Source: Janthinobacterium sp. 67
GTDB lineage: Bacteria > Pseudomonadota > Gammaproteobacteria > Burkholderiales > Burkholderiaceae_D
Assembly (NCBI RefSeq): GCF_002797895.1
Contig: NZ_PGES01000001.1
Coordinates: 930,001 to 994,000, forward strand
DNA: 64,000 bases
Reading direction: 5' to 3'
Shown: positions 54,495-62,974 of the stretch, piece by piece
Position numbering within the stretch: the stretch's first letter is position 1
Layout: each line of letters opens with the position of its first letter
The notes under the pieces: generated by a model
Database searches by the model: none
Told to the model about the DNA's origin: nothing
Seen by the model: the letters and a program-made list of their open reading frames with translations, nothing else
Made by a program: the position numbers and the translations under genes

Positions 54495-55338
54495 AGCGGG
54501 GCAGCTGCAGCAGGTCGAGCTCAGCGCCGGGGCGGGCCACGCCCCAGTCCGTGGCGACGGCCGCCTTGAAACCGAGGCTCCTGACCATTGCCACGTGCGG
54601 CGCGCCATAGTCGCGTCCGGCCTTGCCGTTCGGATACGCAAACAGGCTGACGGGCGCCTGTATCAAGCTTTCCAGCTGCTGCTTGCCATCGGCGATGTCT
54701 TGCCGCGCGACGTGGTCCGGCAAGGTGGACAGAATCGGATGGCTGGCCGTGTGTGCGCCTATCTCCATGCCGGCCGCGTGCAGCTGGCGCAGCTGTGCCG
54801 TACTCAGCATGGCGTGCGGTCCCGCTGTCGCGCCCGCCTGGCGGCGGATGCGCATGGCCAGCTGCTGGCGCCGCGCGGACGGCAGGTATTTCAACAGGCC
54901 CAGCACGGTGGCGATGGCCGTTTGCCGCTGCGCCAGGGTGGCGACGGGCAACGTTCCCAGGCCGTCTTCCTGCAAATCCAGCACGGGACCGGCCGCCTGA
55001 CGCACGGCTTCGATCACCGTGTCGTTCCACATCTGTCCGCCGTCCAGATAGCCCGTGGCGATGAAAAACGTGGCGTGCAAGCCATGGCGCCGCAGCAGCG
55101 GCAGGGCCACTTGCGCATTGTCCGCATAGCCGTCGTCGAAGGTGATGCAGGCGGCGCGCGGCGGCAGGCTGCCGTCCTGCAAGCGCTGCACGGCATCGGC
55201 CAGCGGCATCGGCGTATAAAAACGTTTCAACAGACGCAGCTGGCGTTCGAACAGCACGGCATCCACTTCGCCGGGAAACAGCGGGTCGGACCGCGCCAGC
55301 ACGCGGTGGTAGATCAGGATGGACAGGGCGGCCGTCAT
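54403..55338 (-). CDS. Polysaccharide deacetylase (carbohydrate esterase 4 type)
   Basis: The 311-residue protein shows the NodB-domain motifs ITFDDGYADN (catalytic and metal Asp), IGAHTASHPILS (metal His) and LFAYPNGK. There is no clear signal peptide. It would deacetylate amino sugars of the repeat, in line with other XrtA cluster deacetylases. The ATG overlaps the O-antigen ligase stop (ATGA). The 3' end overlaps the end of the asparagine-synthase-like gene by 92 bases tail to tail, with a C-terminal RMRQNRRQAHRARPDAG read antisense to that gene. Confidence 0.9.
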   Translation of the reverse strand: MTAALSILIYHRVLARSDPLFPGEVDAVLFERQLRLLKRFYTPMPLADAVQRLQDGSLPPRAACITFDDGYADNAQVALPLLRRHGLHATFFIATGYLDGGQMWNDTVIEAVRQAAGPVLDLQEDGLGTLPVATLAQRQTAIATVLGLLKYLPSARRQQLAMRIRRQAGATAGPHAMLSTAQLRQLHAAGMEIGAHTASHPILSTLPDHVARQDIADGKQQLESLIQAPVSLFAYPNGKAGRDYGAPHVAMVRSLGFKAAVATDWGVARPGAELDLLQLPRFTPWDRGRLAFLWRMRQNRRQAHRARPDAG

Positions 55339-56621
55339 GGCAGCTCCACGACGGCGGCCCGGGGCCTGGCCGGGCGCGACGTCGGGGCCGGCGCTTGTTG
55401 CTCGACGAGGATGCGCGTAGCGATCAGGGCCGCCATCAGGTAATACGGCATGTCGAAATACAGCAGGCTGAGGAAGGCGCCACCCACGGCAAAGCCGATC
55501 AGGCTGGCCTGGCTCATGGTGGCCAGGCCATGCGCCCAGCGCAGTTCCGGCTTGCCCCGCGTGCGGCGGATGATGGCGGCGGCCGTGCGCCAGGTGGCGA
55601 TGCCCAGCGCCAGATAAATCAGCAAGCCGACAAAGCCATGTTCGCCCAGCGCCTGGAAATAAATGCTGTGCGCCGCGTGCACGTCCATGGGGTTGGGCGC
55701 ATAGCGGGCAAAGATGGCGGCGTCGGACACATCGAAGCCGCCGCCGGGAAAACGGTCGCGCGCCAGATTCCAGGCCATGCGCCAGGCATTCAGGCGGCCC
55801 ATGGCGGACACATCGTCCTGATAGGTGTTGATGGTGTCCATGCGTTCGGCCCAGCGCTCGGGCATGAAAGCGAGCAACAGGGGCGCGACGGCGCCGAGCA
55901 GCGCGCCCAGCACCAGCTTGCGCTCGCTTTTCAGCCACATGAACAGGCCCATGGCGGCAATGGCCAGCAATCCGCCGCGCGAATACGAGCCCAGCGCGGC
56001 GAGGGCCGACAGCAGCATGGCCGCCGTCAGGCCGTGACGCACCCAGCGCTTGTCCGTGTTTTGCTGCAAGTAATACATGAGGGGGATGGTGATGATCAGG
56101 GCCAGGGCCAGCGCATTGTTATCCCCGATAAACGTTTCTTCCGGCCCCCAGACCCGCTCCGTGCCGCCGCTGCGGATGGTGAAGACGCCGCCTTTCACGC
56201 CGTAATAGCCGATCGAGCCCACCAGCACCCACACGAGGCGCACGATGTCGCGCCGCGTGCGTATCACCATCATGATGACAAAGCTCATCAGCATGATCTT
56301 CATCACCTTGTTCCACTGCACCCATGACGATTCCGGCAGCAGGGCGAACGGGGCCGTGACGTTCATCCACAGGACGAACAGCAGCAGCAGTACGCTGACG
56401 GGCGTGAGCGGCAGGCTTTTCGGCTCGCGCGACATGAGCAGGCTGACCATGGTGGCGATGGCGATGATGAAGGCGAACGGCAGATGGGTGGCAAAGCCCC
56501 ACGCTTGCGTGTGCGGGTTCATCACGCTGACCCAGACCCACATCAGGCCGCCGAAGGCCGGCGCCTTCAGGATGAAGGGCAGGGAGCCAAGGATGATGAC
56601 GGTAATCAGTATGTCGCGCAT
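55335..56621 (-). CDS. O-antigen ligase/polymerase-like membrane protein, exosortase A-associated
   Basis: The 428-residue polytopic protein has about ten to twelve hydrophobic helices and a large periplasmic loop (about residues 290-345) with AHSIYFQALGEHGFVGLLIY, the Wzy/O-antigen ligase signature. GGTERVWGPEETFIGDNNAL and GSYSRGGLLAIAAMGLF match the putative O-glycosylation ligase of XrtA clusters. It probably polymerises or ligates polysaccharide in the periplasm. ATG 56621 follows AGGAG at a long spacing; an upstream TTG start (56669) is possible. Confidence 0.88.
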   Translation of the reverse strand: MRDILITVIILGSLPFILKAPAFGGLMWVWVSVMNPHTQAWGFATHLPFAFIIAIATMVSLLMSREPKSLPLTPVSVLLLLFVLWMNVTAPFALLPESSWVQWNKVMKIMLMSFVIMMVIRTRRDIVRLVWVLVGSIGYYGVKGGVFTIRSGGTERVWGPEETFIGDNNALALALIITIPLMYYLQQNTDKRWVRHGLTAAMLLSALAALGSYSRGGLLAIAAMGLFMWLKSERKLVLGALLGAVAPLLLAFMPERWAERMDTINTYQDDVSAMGRLNAWRMAWNLARDRFPGGGFDVSDAAIFARYAPNPMDVHAAHSIYFQALGEHGFVGLLIYLALGIATWRTAAAIIRRTRGKPELRWAHGLATMSQASLIGFAVGGAFLSLLYFDMPYYLMAALIATRILVEQQAPAPTSRPARPRAAVVELP

Positions 56622-56700
56622 GAAAGGGGACGCTCCTGGTTTTGCCTGCCTGGTCTTGATGCTGGTCAACGGGCAGCCGGGCAGGCTCAGTACACTGGAT

Positions 56701-56719
56701 CAACACTGCAGTCGTGTTG
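56701..56719. promoter_or_regulatory. Inverted repeat in the divergent gap before the GT fusion gene
   Basis: CAACAC and GTGTTG are separated by TGCAGTC (7 bases). It lies in the 141-base gap between the O-antigen ligase gene and the GT2-GT4 fusion gene and could be an operator for either. Confidence 0.3.
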
Positions 56720-56762
56720 TTGAAACTGTGAATCAGTTTTGTCATGGTAAGACCAAGGAGGC

Positions 56763-58853
56763 ATGTCCTTGTTGACCGTTCTCATGGCGACCTACAATGG
56801 CGCCGGCACCTTGCCCCAGGTATTGCGCGCGTACATGGGGTTGCGAGCGCCCGTGGGCGGCTGGCGCCTGATCATCGCCGACAATGGCAGCACGGATGAC
56901 ACGGCCCACGTGATCGCCGCCTTTCGCTGCCGCTTGCCATTGACTTCCATCTACGTGGCGCGGCGCGGCCGCAGTCCCGCCCTGAACGGCGCCGTCGAAT
57001 ACGCCTTGCGTTCCAGCGGCGATGGCGGCGAACTGTTCGTGTTTGGCGACGACGACGCCATGCCCGCATCGGACTGGCTGTGCCGCTTGCAGGACGGCGC
57101 GCGCGCACACCCCGGCTACGCCCTGTTCGGCGGCGCCATCGTGCCCGCCTGGCGGGAAAAGCCGCAAGACTGGCTGCTGCACCTGACCCCCGTTGGCCTG
57201 ACGTGGGGCATCACCAGCCCCGATTTGCGCGACGCGCCCATCTATCCGGGCCTGGTCTGGGGTGCCAACATGGCGATACGCCGCCGCATCTTCGAGGCGG
57301 GCGCCCGCTATGACGAAAGCATCGGTCCGCAAGGCGCCAACTACGCCATGGGCAGCGAAACCCGCCTCAACCTGGAGATGCATGCGGCCGGCAATCCTTC
57401 CTGGTTCTGCCCGCAAGCGAGGGTGGCGCACATCATCCGCGCGCCGCAAGTGCAGCGCGCCTGGATATTGCGCCGCGCCATGCTGTTCGGCCGCGGCCAA
57501 TGCCGTCTGGCCACGTTTGCACCGAGCTTGGAGTTGCTGGGTGTGCCACGCTGGATGCTGGGCAGATACGTGCGCGAGTCCCTCGGCGCCGTGCGGGCCT
57601 GGCTGCGGCGCGACCACGCCGACCTGTTCCTGCGCCAGTGGGAACGGGCCTGGCTGCGCGGCTTCTTCCATGAAGCGTGGCGGGGACGGCGCAAACGCTT
57701 GCCGCGCATCGTCATCAGCAGTTATTCGGGCGAGCTGGGCGGCATGGAGCTGCGCATGGCGCAAGAGGCGAGCATGCTGGGCGCGAGCGGCTACGACAGC
57801 GTGCTGGCGCTGCGGCGCTTTCCCGGTTTTACTGCCTGGGCGCACGACTTGCGCGCTAGGCAGTTGCAAGTGCGCGTGTATGAACCGCCCTTGTTTCTCG
57901 AACACTGGGCCTGGCGACGCTGGAACTGGCTGCGCGCCAGGGTCACGGGCGCGTGGCGGTTGCGGCGGCTGCGGCCCGACCTCGTCCACGTGGCGTTTTG
58001 CTGGACCAGTTATGGCGCGTCCATCCTGTGGCTGGCCCGGCAATGCCGGCTGCCGGCCGTGATCAGCGTGCACAATGCGTTTCCGCTGGAAGCGTTCAGC
58101 GACTGGCAGCGGCCCCGGCTGCTGGAAGCGTTTCGCACCGTCAAAGGCGTGTATGCCGTGTCGCCGTCGGCCATGCGGCATTTCCTCGAGCTGTACCGTG
58201 GCATGCTGAGTCCGGAAACGCGGCTGGCCGTGATCCCGAACGGCGTCGATACGGACACGTTCATTGCCTCGCCCGAACGCAGGGTGGTGGCGCGCAAGCA
58301 ACTCGGGCTCCCGCCGGACGCGCTCGTGCTCGGCTGCGTGGCCCGGTTGTCCGCGCAAAAGCGGCCGCAAGCGCTGCTGGCGTTGTTCGCCCGCCTGGCC
58401 GCGCAGTTTCCCAATCTATATTTAGTGCTCGTGGGCACGGGGCCGCTGGAAGCCATGCTGCGGCTGCAGGCGCAACAATTGGGCTTGCAGGACAGAATCG
58501 TGTTTGCCGGCTTCCAGCAGCGCATCGAGCAGCTGATGCCGGCTTTCGACCTGCATGTGCTGCTGAGCAAAAACGAGGGCTTCGGCATTGCCACCATCGA
58601 GGCCATGGCTTGCGGCGTGCCGGCCGTGGGAACGGACGTGCCGGGCACGCACGATATCCTGCACGATAGCGCAGGCGGGCTGCTGTTGCCGCTTGACGAC
58701 GAGCACGCCGCTTGCGCGGCCGTGGCGCAACTCTTGATGGACGTGCCCAGGCGCCTCCGCATGGGACGGCTGGCGCGCGAGGAAACCGTGCAGCGCTATT
58801 CGATGCCGCGCCTGGAACGCCAGTTGCGCGCCTTTTACGCCGGCCTCGTGTAG
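56763..58853 (+). CDS. Two-domain glycosyltransferase, GT2-GT4 fusion
   Basis: The 696-residue protein joins a GT2 domain (residues about 1-300: LMATYNGAGTLPQVL, IADNGSTDD, FGDDDAMPASDW with the metal DxD) to a GT4 domain (about 318-696: SSYSGELGGMELRMAQ, VIPNGVDTDTF, EGFGIATIEAMACGVPAVGT). The two could add successive sugars. The Shine-Dalgarno AAGGAGG lies only one base before ATG 56763, too close, so TTG 56769 is a likely real start. It heads the right-hand plus-strand arm of the EPS cluster. Confidence 0.9.
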   Translation: MSLLTVLMATYNGAGTLPQVLRAYMGLRAPVGGWRLIIADNGSTDDTAHVIAAFRCRLPLTSIYVARRGRSPALNGAVEYALRSSGDGGELFVFGDDDAMPASDWLCRLQDGARAHPGYALFGGAIVPAWREKPQDWLLHLTPVGLTWGITSPDLRDAPIYPGLVWGANMAIRRRIFEAGARYDESIGPQGANYAMGSETRLNLEMHAAGNPSWFCPQARVAHIIRAPQVQRAWILRRAMLFGRGQCRLATFAPSLELLGVPRWMLGRYVRESLGAVRAWLRRDHADLFLRQWERAWLRGFFHEAWRGRRKRLPRIVISSYSGELGGMELRMAQEASMLGASGYDSVLALRRFPGFTAWAHDLRARQLQVRVYEPPLFLEHWAWRRWNWLRARVTGAWRLRRLRPDLVHVAFCWTSYGASILWLARQCRLPAVISVHNAFPLEAFSDWQRPRLLEAFRTVKGVYAVSPSAMRHFLELYRGMLSPETRLAVIPNGVDTDTFIASPERRVVARKQLGLPPDALVLGCVARLSAQKRPQALLALFARLAAQFPNLYLVLVGTGPLEAMLRLQAQQLGLQDRIVFAGFQQRIEQLMPAFDLHVLLSKNEGFGIATIEAMACGVPAVGTDVPGTHDILHDSAGGLLLPLDDEHAACAAVAQLLMDVPRRLRMGRLAREETVQRYSMPRLERQLRAFYAGLV

Positions 58854-58868
58854 GCGCGGGCGGCCCGC

Positions 58869-60338
58869 ATGAACGCCACCCGCCATTCGTTTTTCTTTTC
58901 GTTCGCCGAAAAATACACGGTACTGCTGCTGGGCATCGTCGCCACCATGGTGCTGTCGCGTTTGCTGACGCCGGCCGAGGTGGGCGTGTATTCGCTGGGC
59001 GCCGTGCTGGTGGCGCTGGCGCAAGTGGTGCGCGATTTTGGCGTGGGGCAATATCTGATCCAGGAAAAACAGCTTGATACGGTGAAATTGCGCGCCGCGC
59101 TGGCCACCAGCCTGCTCGTCGCCTGGCTGCTGGCCGCTTTGGTGCTGCTGGCCAGCGCGCCGCTCGCGCATTTCTATGACGAACCCCGGCTGACGCTCGT
59201 GCTGCGCTTGCTGTCCATCAATTTTCTGCTGATCCCGTTCAGCGCATTAACGTTACCGATGTTGCGCCGGCAACTGCGCTTTCGCGCCATCTACGCCATC
59301 AACGCGGCCAATAGTGTCGTGAACCTGCTGGTGGCCGTGCTGCTGGCGCTGCGTGGCTACAGTTATATGAGCATGGTATGGGCGGCGTTGGCCGGTTCCT
59401 GCGCGTCGCTGCTGGTGAGCCTGCTGGTGCGGCCGAAGGAACTGCCGTGGCTGCCGGGACGGGACGGCATGGGCGACATCGCCCGCTTTGGCGCGTATGC
59501 GACGGGAGGTGGTCTCGTCGACGAGGCGGGCGTGGCGGCGCCGGACCTCATCATCGGCAAGCTGATCGGCATTGAAAGCCTGGCCCTGTTCGGCAAGGCG
59601 CAAAGCGTGCTCAATATCTTCAACCAGGCCATCACCAGCGCGATTTCTCCCGTCGTGTTTCCCCTGTTCGCGGCCCGCGCGCGCGAAGGGGGAGGACAAG
59701 GAGGGCAGGGCGGGGCGGAAACCGTGTATTTGCGCACGATCAGCTACATGACGGCGCTGTCCTGGCCGTTTTTTCTCTTTCTCGCTTGCATGGCTTTGCC
59801 CCTGATCAAGGTGTTGTACGGCGCGCAATGGATCGGATGTGTGCCCTTGATACGCATCATGTGCCTGTCCTCGGCCGTGTATAGCATGTTCAGCATGGCC
59901 CGCTACCTGTTCGTGGCGACGGGCCAGCTGCATGCGCAGGTGCGGCTCGATGCCTGGGCTGGCGCTCTCAAAGTGGCGCTGCTGCTGGCCGCGGCGCCGT
60001 TCGGCCTGGTGGCCGTGGCCTGGGCCGTGGTACTCAGCAATGTGTTGCGCAGCTGGCTGAACTACGACTGCCTGCGGCGCCTGAGCGCGCTGGACTGGCG
60101 CATCCTGGCGCGGGCATTGCGCAAGAGCCTGCTGCTTTGCGGCTGCAGCAGTGTCGCACCCGTCGCTTCATTGCTGTGGCTGCCGGCTGATACGCCGGCG
60201 CTGCTGGCGCTGACGGGCACGGCCCTGGCCACCTTGCTGTGCTGGCTGGGCGGTCTGTTCCTGTTGAAGCATGAGCTCGCCGGCGAATTCCTGTTGTTGC
60301 AACGCAAGCTGACAGGCCGTTGGCTGGCAGTCAAATAA
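58869..60338 (+). CDS. Polysaccharide flippase, Wzx/MATE type
   Basis: The 489-residue protein has about 12-14 hydrophobic helices and begins FFFSFAEKYTVLLLGIVATM, with TPAEVGVYSLGAVLVALAQV and GVGQYLIQEKQL, typical of PST/Wzx lipopolysaccharide flippases. It would move the lipid-linked repeat across the inner membrane. It starts 15 bases after the GT fusion gene, in the same operon. Confidence 0.88.
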   Translation: MNATRHSFFFSFAEKYTVLLLGIVATMVLSRLLTPAEVGVYSLGAVLVALAQVVRDFGVGQYLIQEKQLDTVKLRAALATSLLVAWLLAALVLLASAPLAHFYDEPRLTLVLRLLSINFLLIPFSALTLPMLRRQLRFRAIYAINAANSVVNLLVAVLLALRGYSYMSMVWAALAGSCASLLVSLLVRPKELPWLPGRDGMGDIARFGAYATGGGLVDEAGVAAPDLIIGKLIGIESLALFGKAQSVLNIFNQAITSAISPVVFPLFAARAREGGGQGGQGGAETVYLRTISYMTALSWPFFLFLACMALPLIKVLYGAQWIGCVPLIRIMCLSSAVYSMFSMARYLFVATGQLHAQVRLDAWAGALKVALLLAAAPFGLVAVAWAVVLSNVLRSWLNYDCLRRLSALDWRILARALRKSLLLCGCSSVAPVASLLWLPADTPALLALTGTALATLLCWLGGLFLLKHELAGEFLLLQRKLTGRWLAVK

Positions 60339-60346
60339 GGATCACC

Positions 60347-61420
60347 ATGCGTGTCGGTATCTTGTCCTACCCCATGCTGTTCCAGCGCGACGGCGGCCTG
60401 CAGATCCAGGTGCGCGAAACCATCGCCGCGCTGAACCGGCTGCCTCCGCTACCGGCGCGTCCGCTGGACGTGCAGCTGGTCGACGCCAACCATCAGCGGC
60501 TGGCCGATTTCGACGTCTTGCACGTGTTTTCGGCCAGCAATGGCACCTACCGCATCATGGAAATGGCCAGCGAGCAAGGCGTGCCCGTGGTGCTGTCGCC
60601 GCTGCTGGCGCCCAGCTGGAACCGGACCAGCGCCTGGCGCGCGCGGCTGGCCGACCGGCTGGCGGGGCGCCTGACGGAATGGATGGTGCAAACGAGCTAT
60701 GCGCAAACGCGGCGCGCCTTGCAGCTGGCCGGCGTGGTGATCGCCTTGGGCGAGGCCGAGCGCGATGCCATCGTGCAAGGCTTTGGCATGCCGCCCGACG
60801 CCATCCGTGTCTTGCCCAATGGAATCAACCCGCATTTCTTTACGGCCAATGGCGACCTGTTCCTGCGCGAAACGGGGATCGCCGGACCCTTCGTGCTGAT
60901 GGTGGGCAGTATTTCGCCATATAAAAACCAGCTGGGACTGGCCCAGGCGCTGGCAGGCGCCGGCTTGCCCCTGGTGCTGATCGGCGCCGCGCCGCGCGAA
61001 CAGCAGGCGTATCTGCAGCAATTGCTGGACTTGCCGCACGTCAGCTGGCTGGGCGCGCTCGACCATGCCGATCCGCTGCTGGCCAGCGCCTACCATGCGG
61101 CGGCTGTGGCCGCCTTGCCCAGCCAAGGCGAGGTGTTTCCCCTGAGCGTGCTCGAAGCGCTGGCGGCCGGCACGCCCGTCGTCATGACGGCGCAAAGCGC
61201 GCTGGACTTGCCCGACTCCGCGTTTGCGCTGCGCAAGGTGCGCTGGGACGATGGCACCGCGCAGCGCCAGGCCATCCTCGACTTGCTGGCGCTGCCGCCC
61301 GAACGTTCCAGCGTACAAGCCCTCGTGGAACGCTTTACGTGGGAACGGGTAGCGGCCCAGATCGCCGATTGTTACTACCAGGCGCAATCGCTGCCTGCCA
61401 GGAGGCAACATGCTGTTTAA
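60347..61420 (+). CDS. Glycosyltransferase, GT4 type
   Basis: The 357-residue protein shows the GT-B fold pattern: MRVGILSYPMLFQRDGGLQI, RVLPNGINPHFF, FVLMVGSISPYKNQLGLAQA and PSQGEVFPLSVLEALAAGTP (EX7E-type). It adds a sugar to the growing repeat. The ATG has AAGG upstream; a longer in-frame reading from 60320 lacks support. The stop overlaps the MBOAT start by 11 bases. Confidence 0.9.
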   Translation: MRVGILSYPMLFQRDGGLQIQVRETIAALNRLPPLPARPLDVQLVDANHQRLADFDVLHVFSASNGTYRIMEMASEQGVPVVLSPLLAPSWNRTSAWRARLADRLAGRLTEWMVQTSYAQTRRALQLAGVVIALGEAERDAIVQGFGMPPDAIRVLPNGINPHFFTANGDLFLRETGIAGPFVLMVGSISPYKNQLGLAQALAGAGLPLVLIGAAPREQQAYLQQLLDLPHVSWLGALDHADPLLASAYHAAAVAALPSQGEVFPLSVLEALAAGTPVVMTAQSALDLPDSAFALRKVRWDDGTAQRQAILDLLALPPERSSVQALVERFTWERVAAQIADCYYQAQSLPARRQHAV

Positions 61421-62972
61421 TTCCTTCGCCTTTCTGTTCGCCTATCTGCCCATCGTGCTGGCGGGATACTTTCTGCTGGACCGCCTCGCGCCCACCGCCG
61501 GCACGTCCGCCAATTGGCGTCGCCTGGCCCCGGCCGCCTGGCTGGCGGGCGCGTCGCTGTTTTTCTATGCCTGGTGGGACGTGCGCTATCTGCCGTTGCT
61601 GCTGGCGTCCATCTGCGTCAACTACGGCGCCGGGAGGTTGATCGGTGCCACTGCGGGCGCGGCCCGCAAGCGAGTGCTGGTCGCGGCGCTGGCGCTGAAC
61701 CTGGGCTTGCTCGCCTACTACAAATATGCGAATTTCTTCATCGACAGCGTCAATGCCATCGCCGTGACCGCTGGTGCTGGCGCTGCCAGCCTGCCATGGC
61801 ATGGCCTCGACATCATCCTGCCGATCGGTATCTCGTTTTTTACTTTCACGCAGATCGCCTTTCTCGTCGATTGCTACCGGGGCGAGGTGCGCGAATACCG
61901 CTTCATCCATTACGTGCTGTTCGTCAGCTATTTCCCGCACCTGATCGCGGGCCCCGTGCTGCACCACCGCGACATGATGCCGCAGTTCGCCGACCCCGCC
62001 AATGCCCATCCGCGCGCCGCCAATTTCGCCATCGGCCTGTCGATTTTCACGATAGGCCTGGCAAAAAAGGTGCTGATCGCCGACAACCTGTCGCCGCTGG
62101 CCATTCCCGTCTTCGCGGCCGGGGCCGAGCCGACCCTGATCGAAGCGTGGATCGGCGTGCTGGCCTACACCTTCCAGCTGTATTTCGACTTTTCCGGTTA
62201 TTCCGACATGGCCATCGGCCTGTCGCGCCTGTTCGGCGTGAAATTGCCGCTGAACTTCAATTCGCCGTACAAGGCAGCCAACATCGCCGACTTCTGGCGC
62301 CGCTGGCACATGACCTTGTCGCGTTTCCTGCGCGACTATTTATACATTCCCCTGGGCGGCAGCCGGCGCGGCGAAGCCATGCGCTACCGCAACCTGATGC
62401 TGACCATGCTGCTGGGCGGCCTGTGGCATGGGGCCGGCTGGACCTTCGTCATCTGGGGCGGCTTGCACGGCCTGTACCTGGTGCTGCAGCAGGCGTGGCA
62501 GCGGGTGTTGGGCGCGGCCCGGTCACGCTGGTGGCCCGCCTTGCTGACTTTTCTTGCCGTCATGCTGGCCTGGATCTTCTTCCGCGCGCCCGACGTGGCC
62601 ACGGCCTGGGACATCACGGGCGCGCTGGTGGGGGCGAACGGCGTAAGCCTGCCGCGCGGCCTGGCCAGCCATGCAACCAGCCTGGCGCAGTGGGGCTTGC
62701 ATCCCGCCTTCGGCGGCATCCGCTGGATCGAACTGGCCGGTCCCGGCCTGCCCGTGCTGCTGGTGGCGATGTTGCTGGCCTTCAAGGCGCCCAATACGCA
62801 AGAAATATTCTTTCTCTACGAGCCCGCCATTGAAAGAATATTTCAGCCCGCGGGGCGCTGGGTTTTCAGCTGGCGGCCCACCTCGCGCTGGAGCGTGGGT
62901 CTGGCCGCGCTGTTCGTCGCCTGCGTTTTCGGCATGAACCGGGTCACCGAGTTTCTCTATTTCCAGTTCTGA
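61410..62972 (+). CDS. MBOAT-family O-acyltransferase, AlgI-like
   Basis: The 520-residue polytopic protein has the AlgI pattern: LFFYAWWDVRYLPLLL, YKYANFF, GISFFTFTQIAFLVD, YFPHLIAGPVLHH, YFDFSGYSDMAIGL and the catalytic-His segment GGLWHGAGWTF. It would O-acetylate the polysaccharide from an acyl donor at the membrane. GGAGG lies upstream. A partner of AlgJ type follows immediately. Confidence 0.93.
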   Translation: MLFNSFAFLFAYLPIVLAGYFLLDRLAPTAGTSANWRRLAPAAWLAGASLFFYAWWDVRYLPLLLASICVNYGAGRLIGATAGAARKRVLVAALALNLGLLAYYKYANFFIDSVNAIAVTAGAGAASLPWHGLDIILPIGISFFTFTQIAFLVDCYRGEVREYRFIHYVLFVSYFPHLIAGPVLHHRDMMPQFADPANAHPRAANFAIGLSIFTIGLAKKVLIADNLSPLAIPVFAAGAEPTLIEAWIGVLAYTFQLYFDFSGYSDMAIGLSRLFGVKLPLNFNSPYKAANIADFWRRWHMTLSRFLRDYLYIPLGGSRRGEAMRYRNLMLTMLLGGLWHGAGWTFVIWGGLHGLYLVLQQAWQRVLGAARSRWWPALLTFLAVMLAWIFFRAPDVATAWDITGALVGANGVSLPRGLASHATSLAQWGLHPAFGGIRWIELAGPGLPVLLVAMLLAFKAPNTQEIFFLYEPAIERIFQPAGRWVFSWRPTSRWSVGLAALFVACVFGMNRVTEFLYFQF

Positions 62973-62974
62973 CC

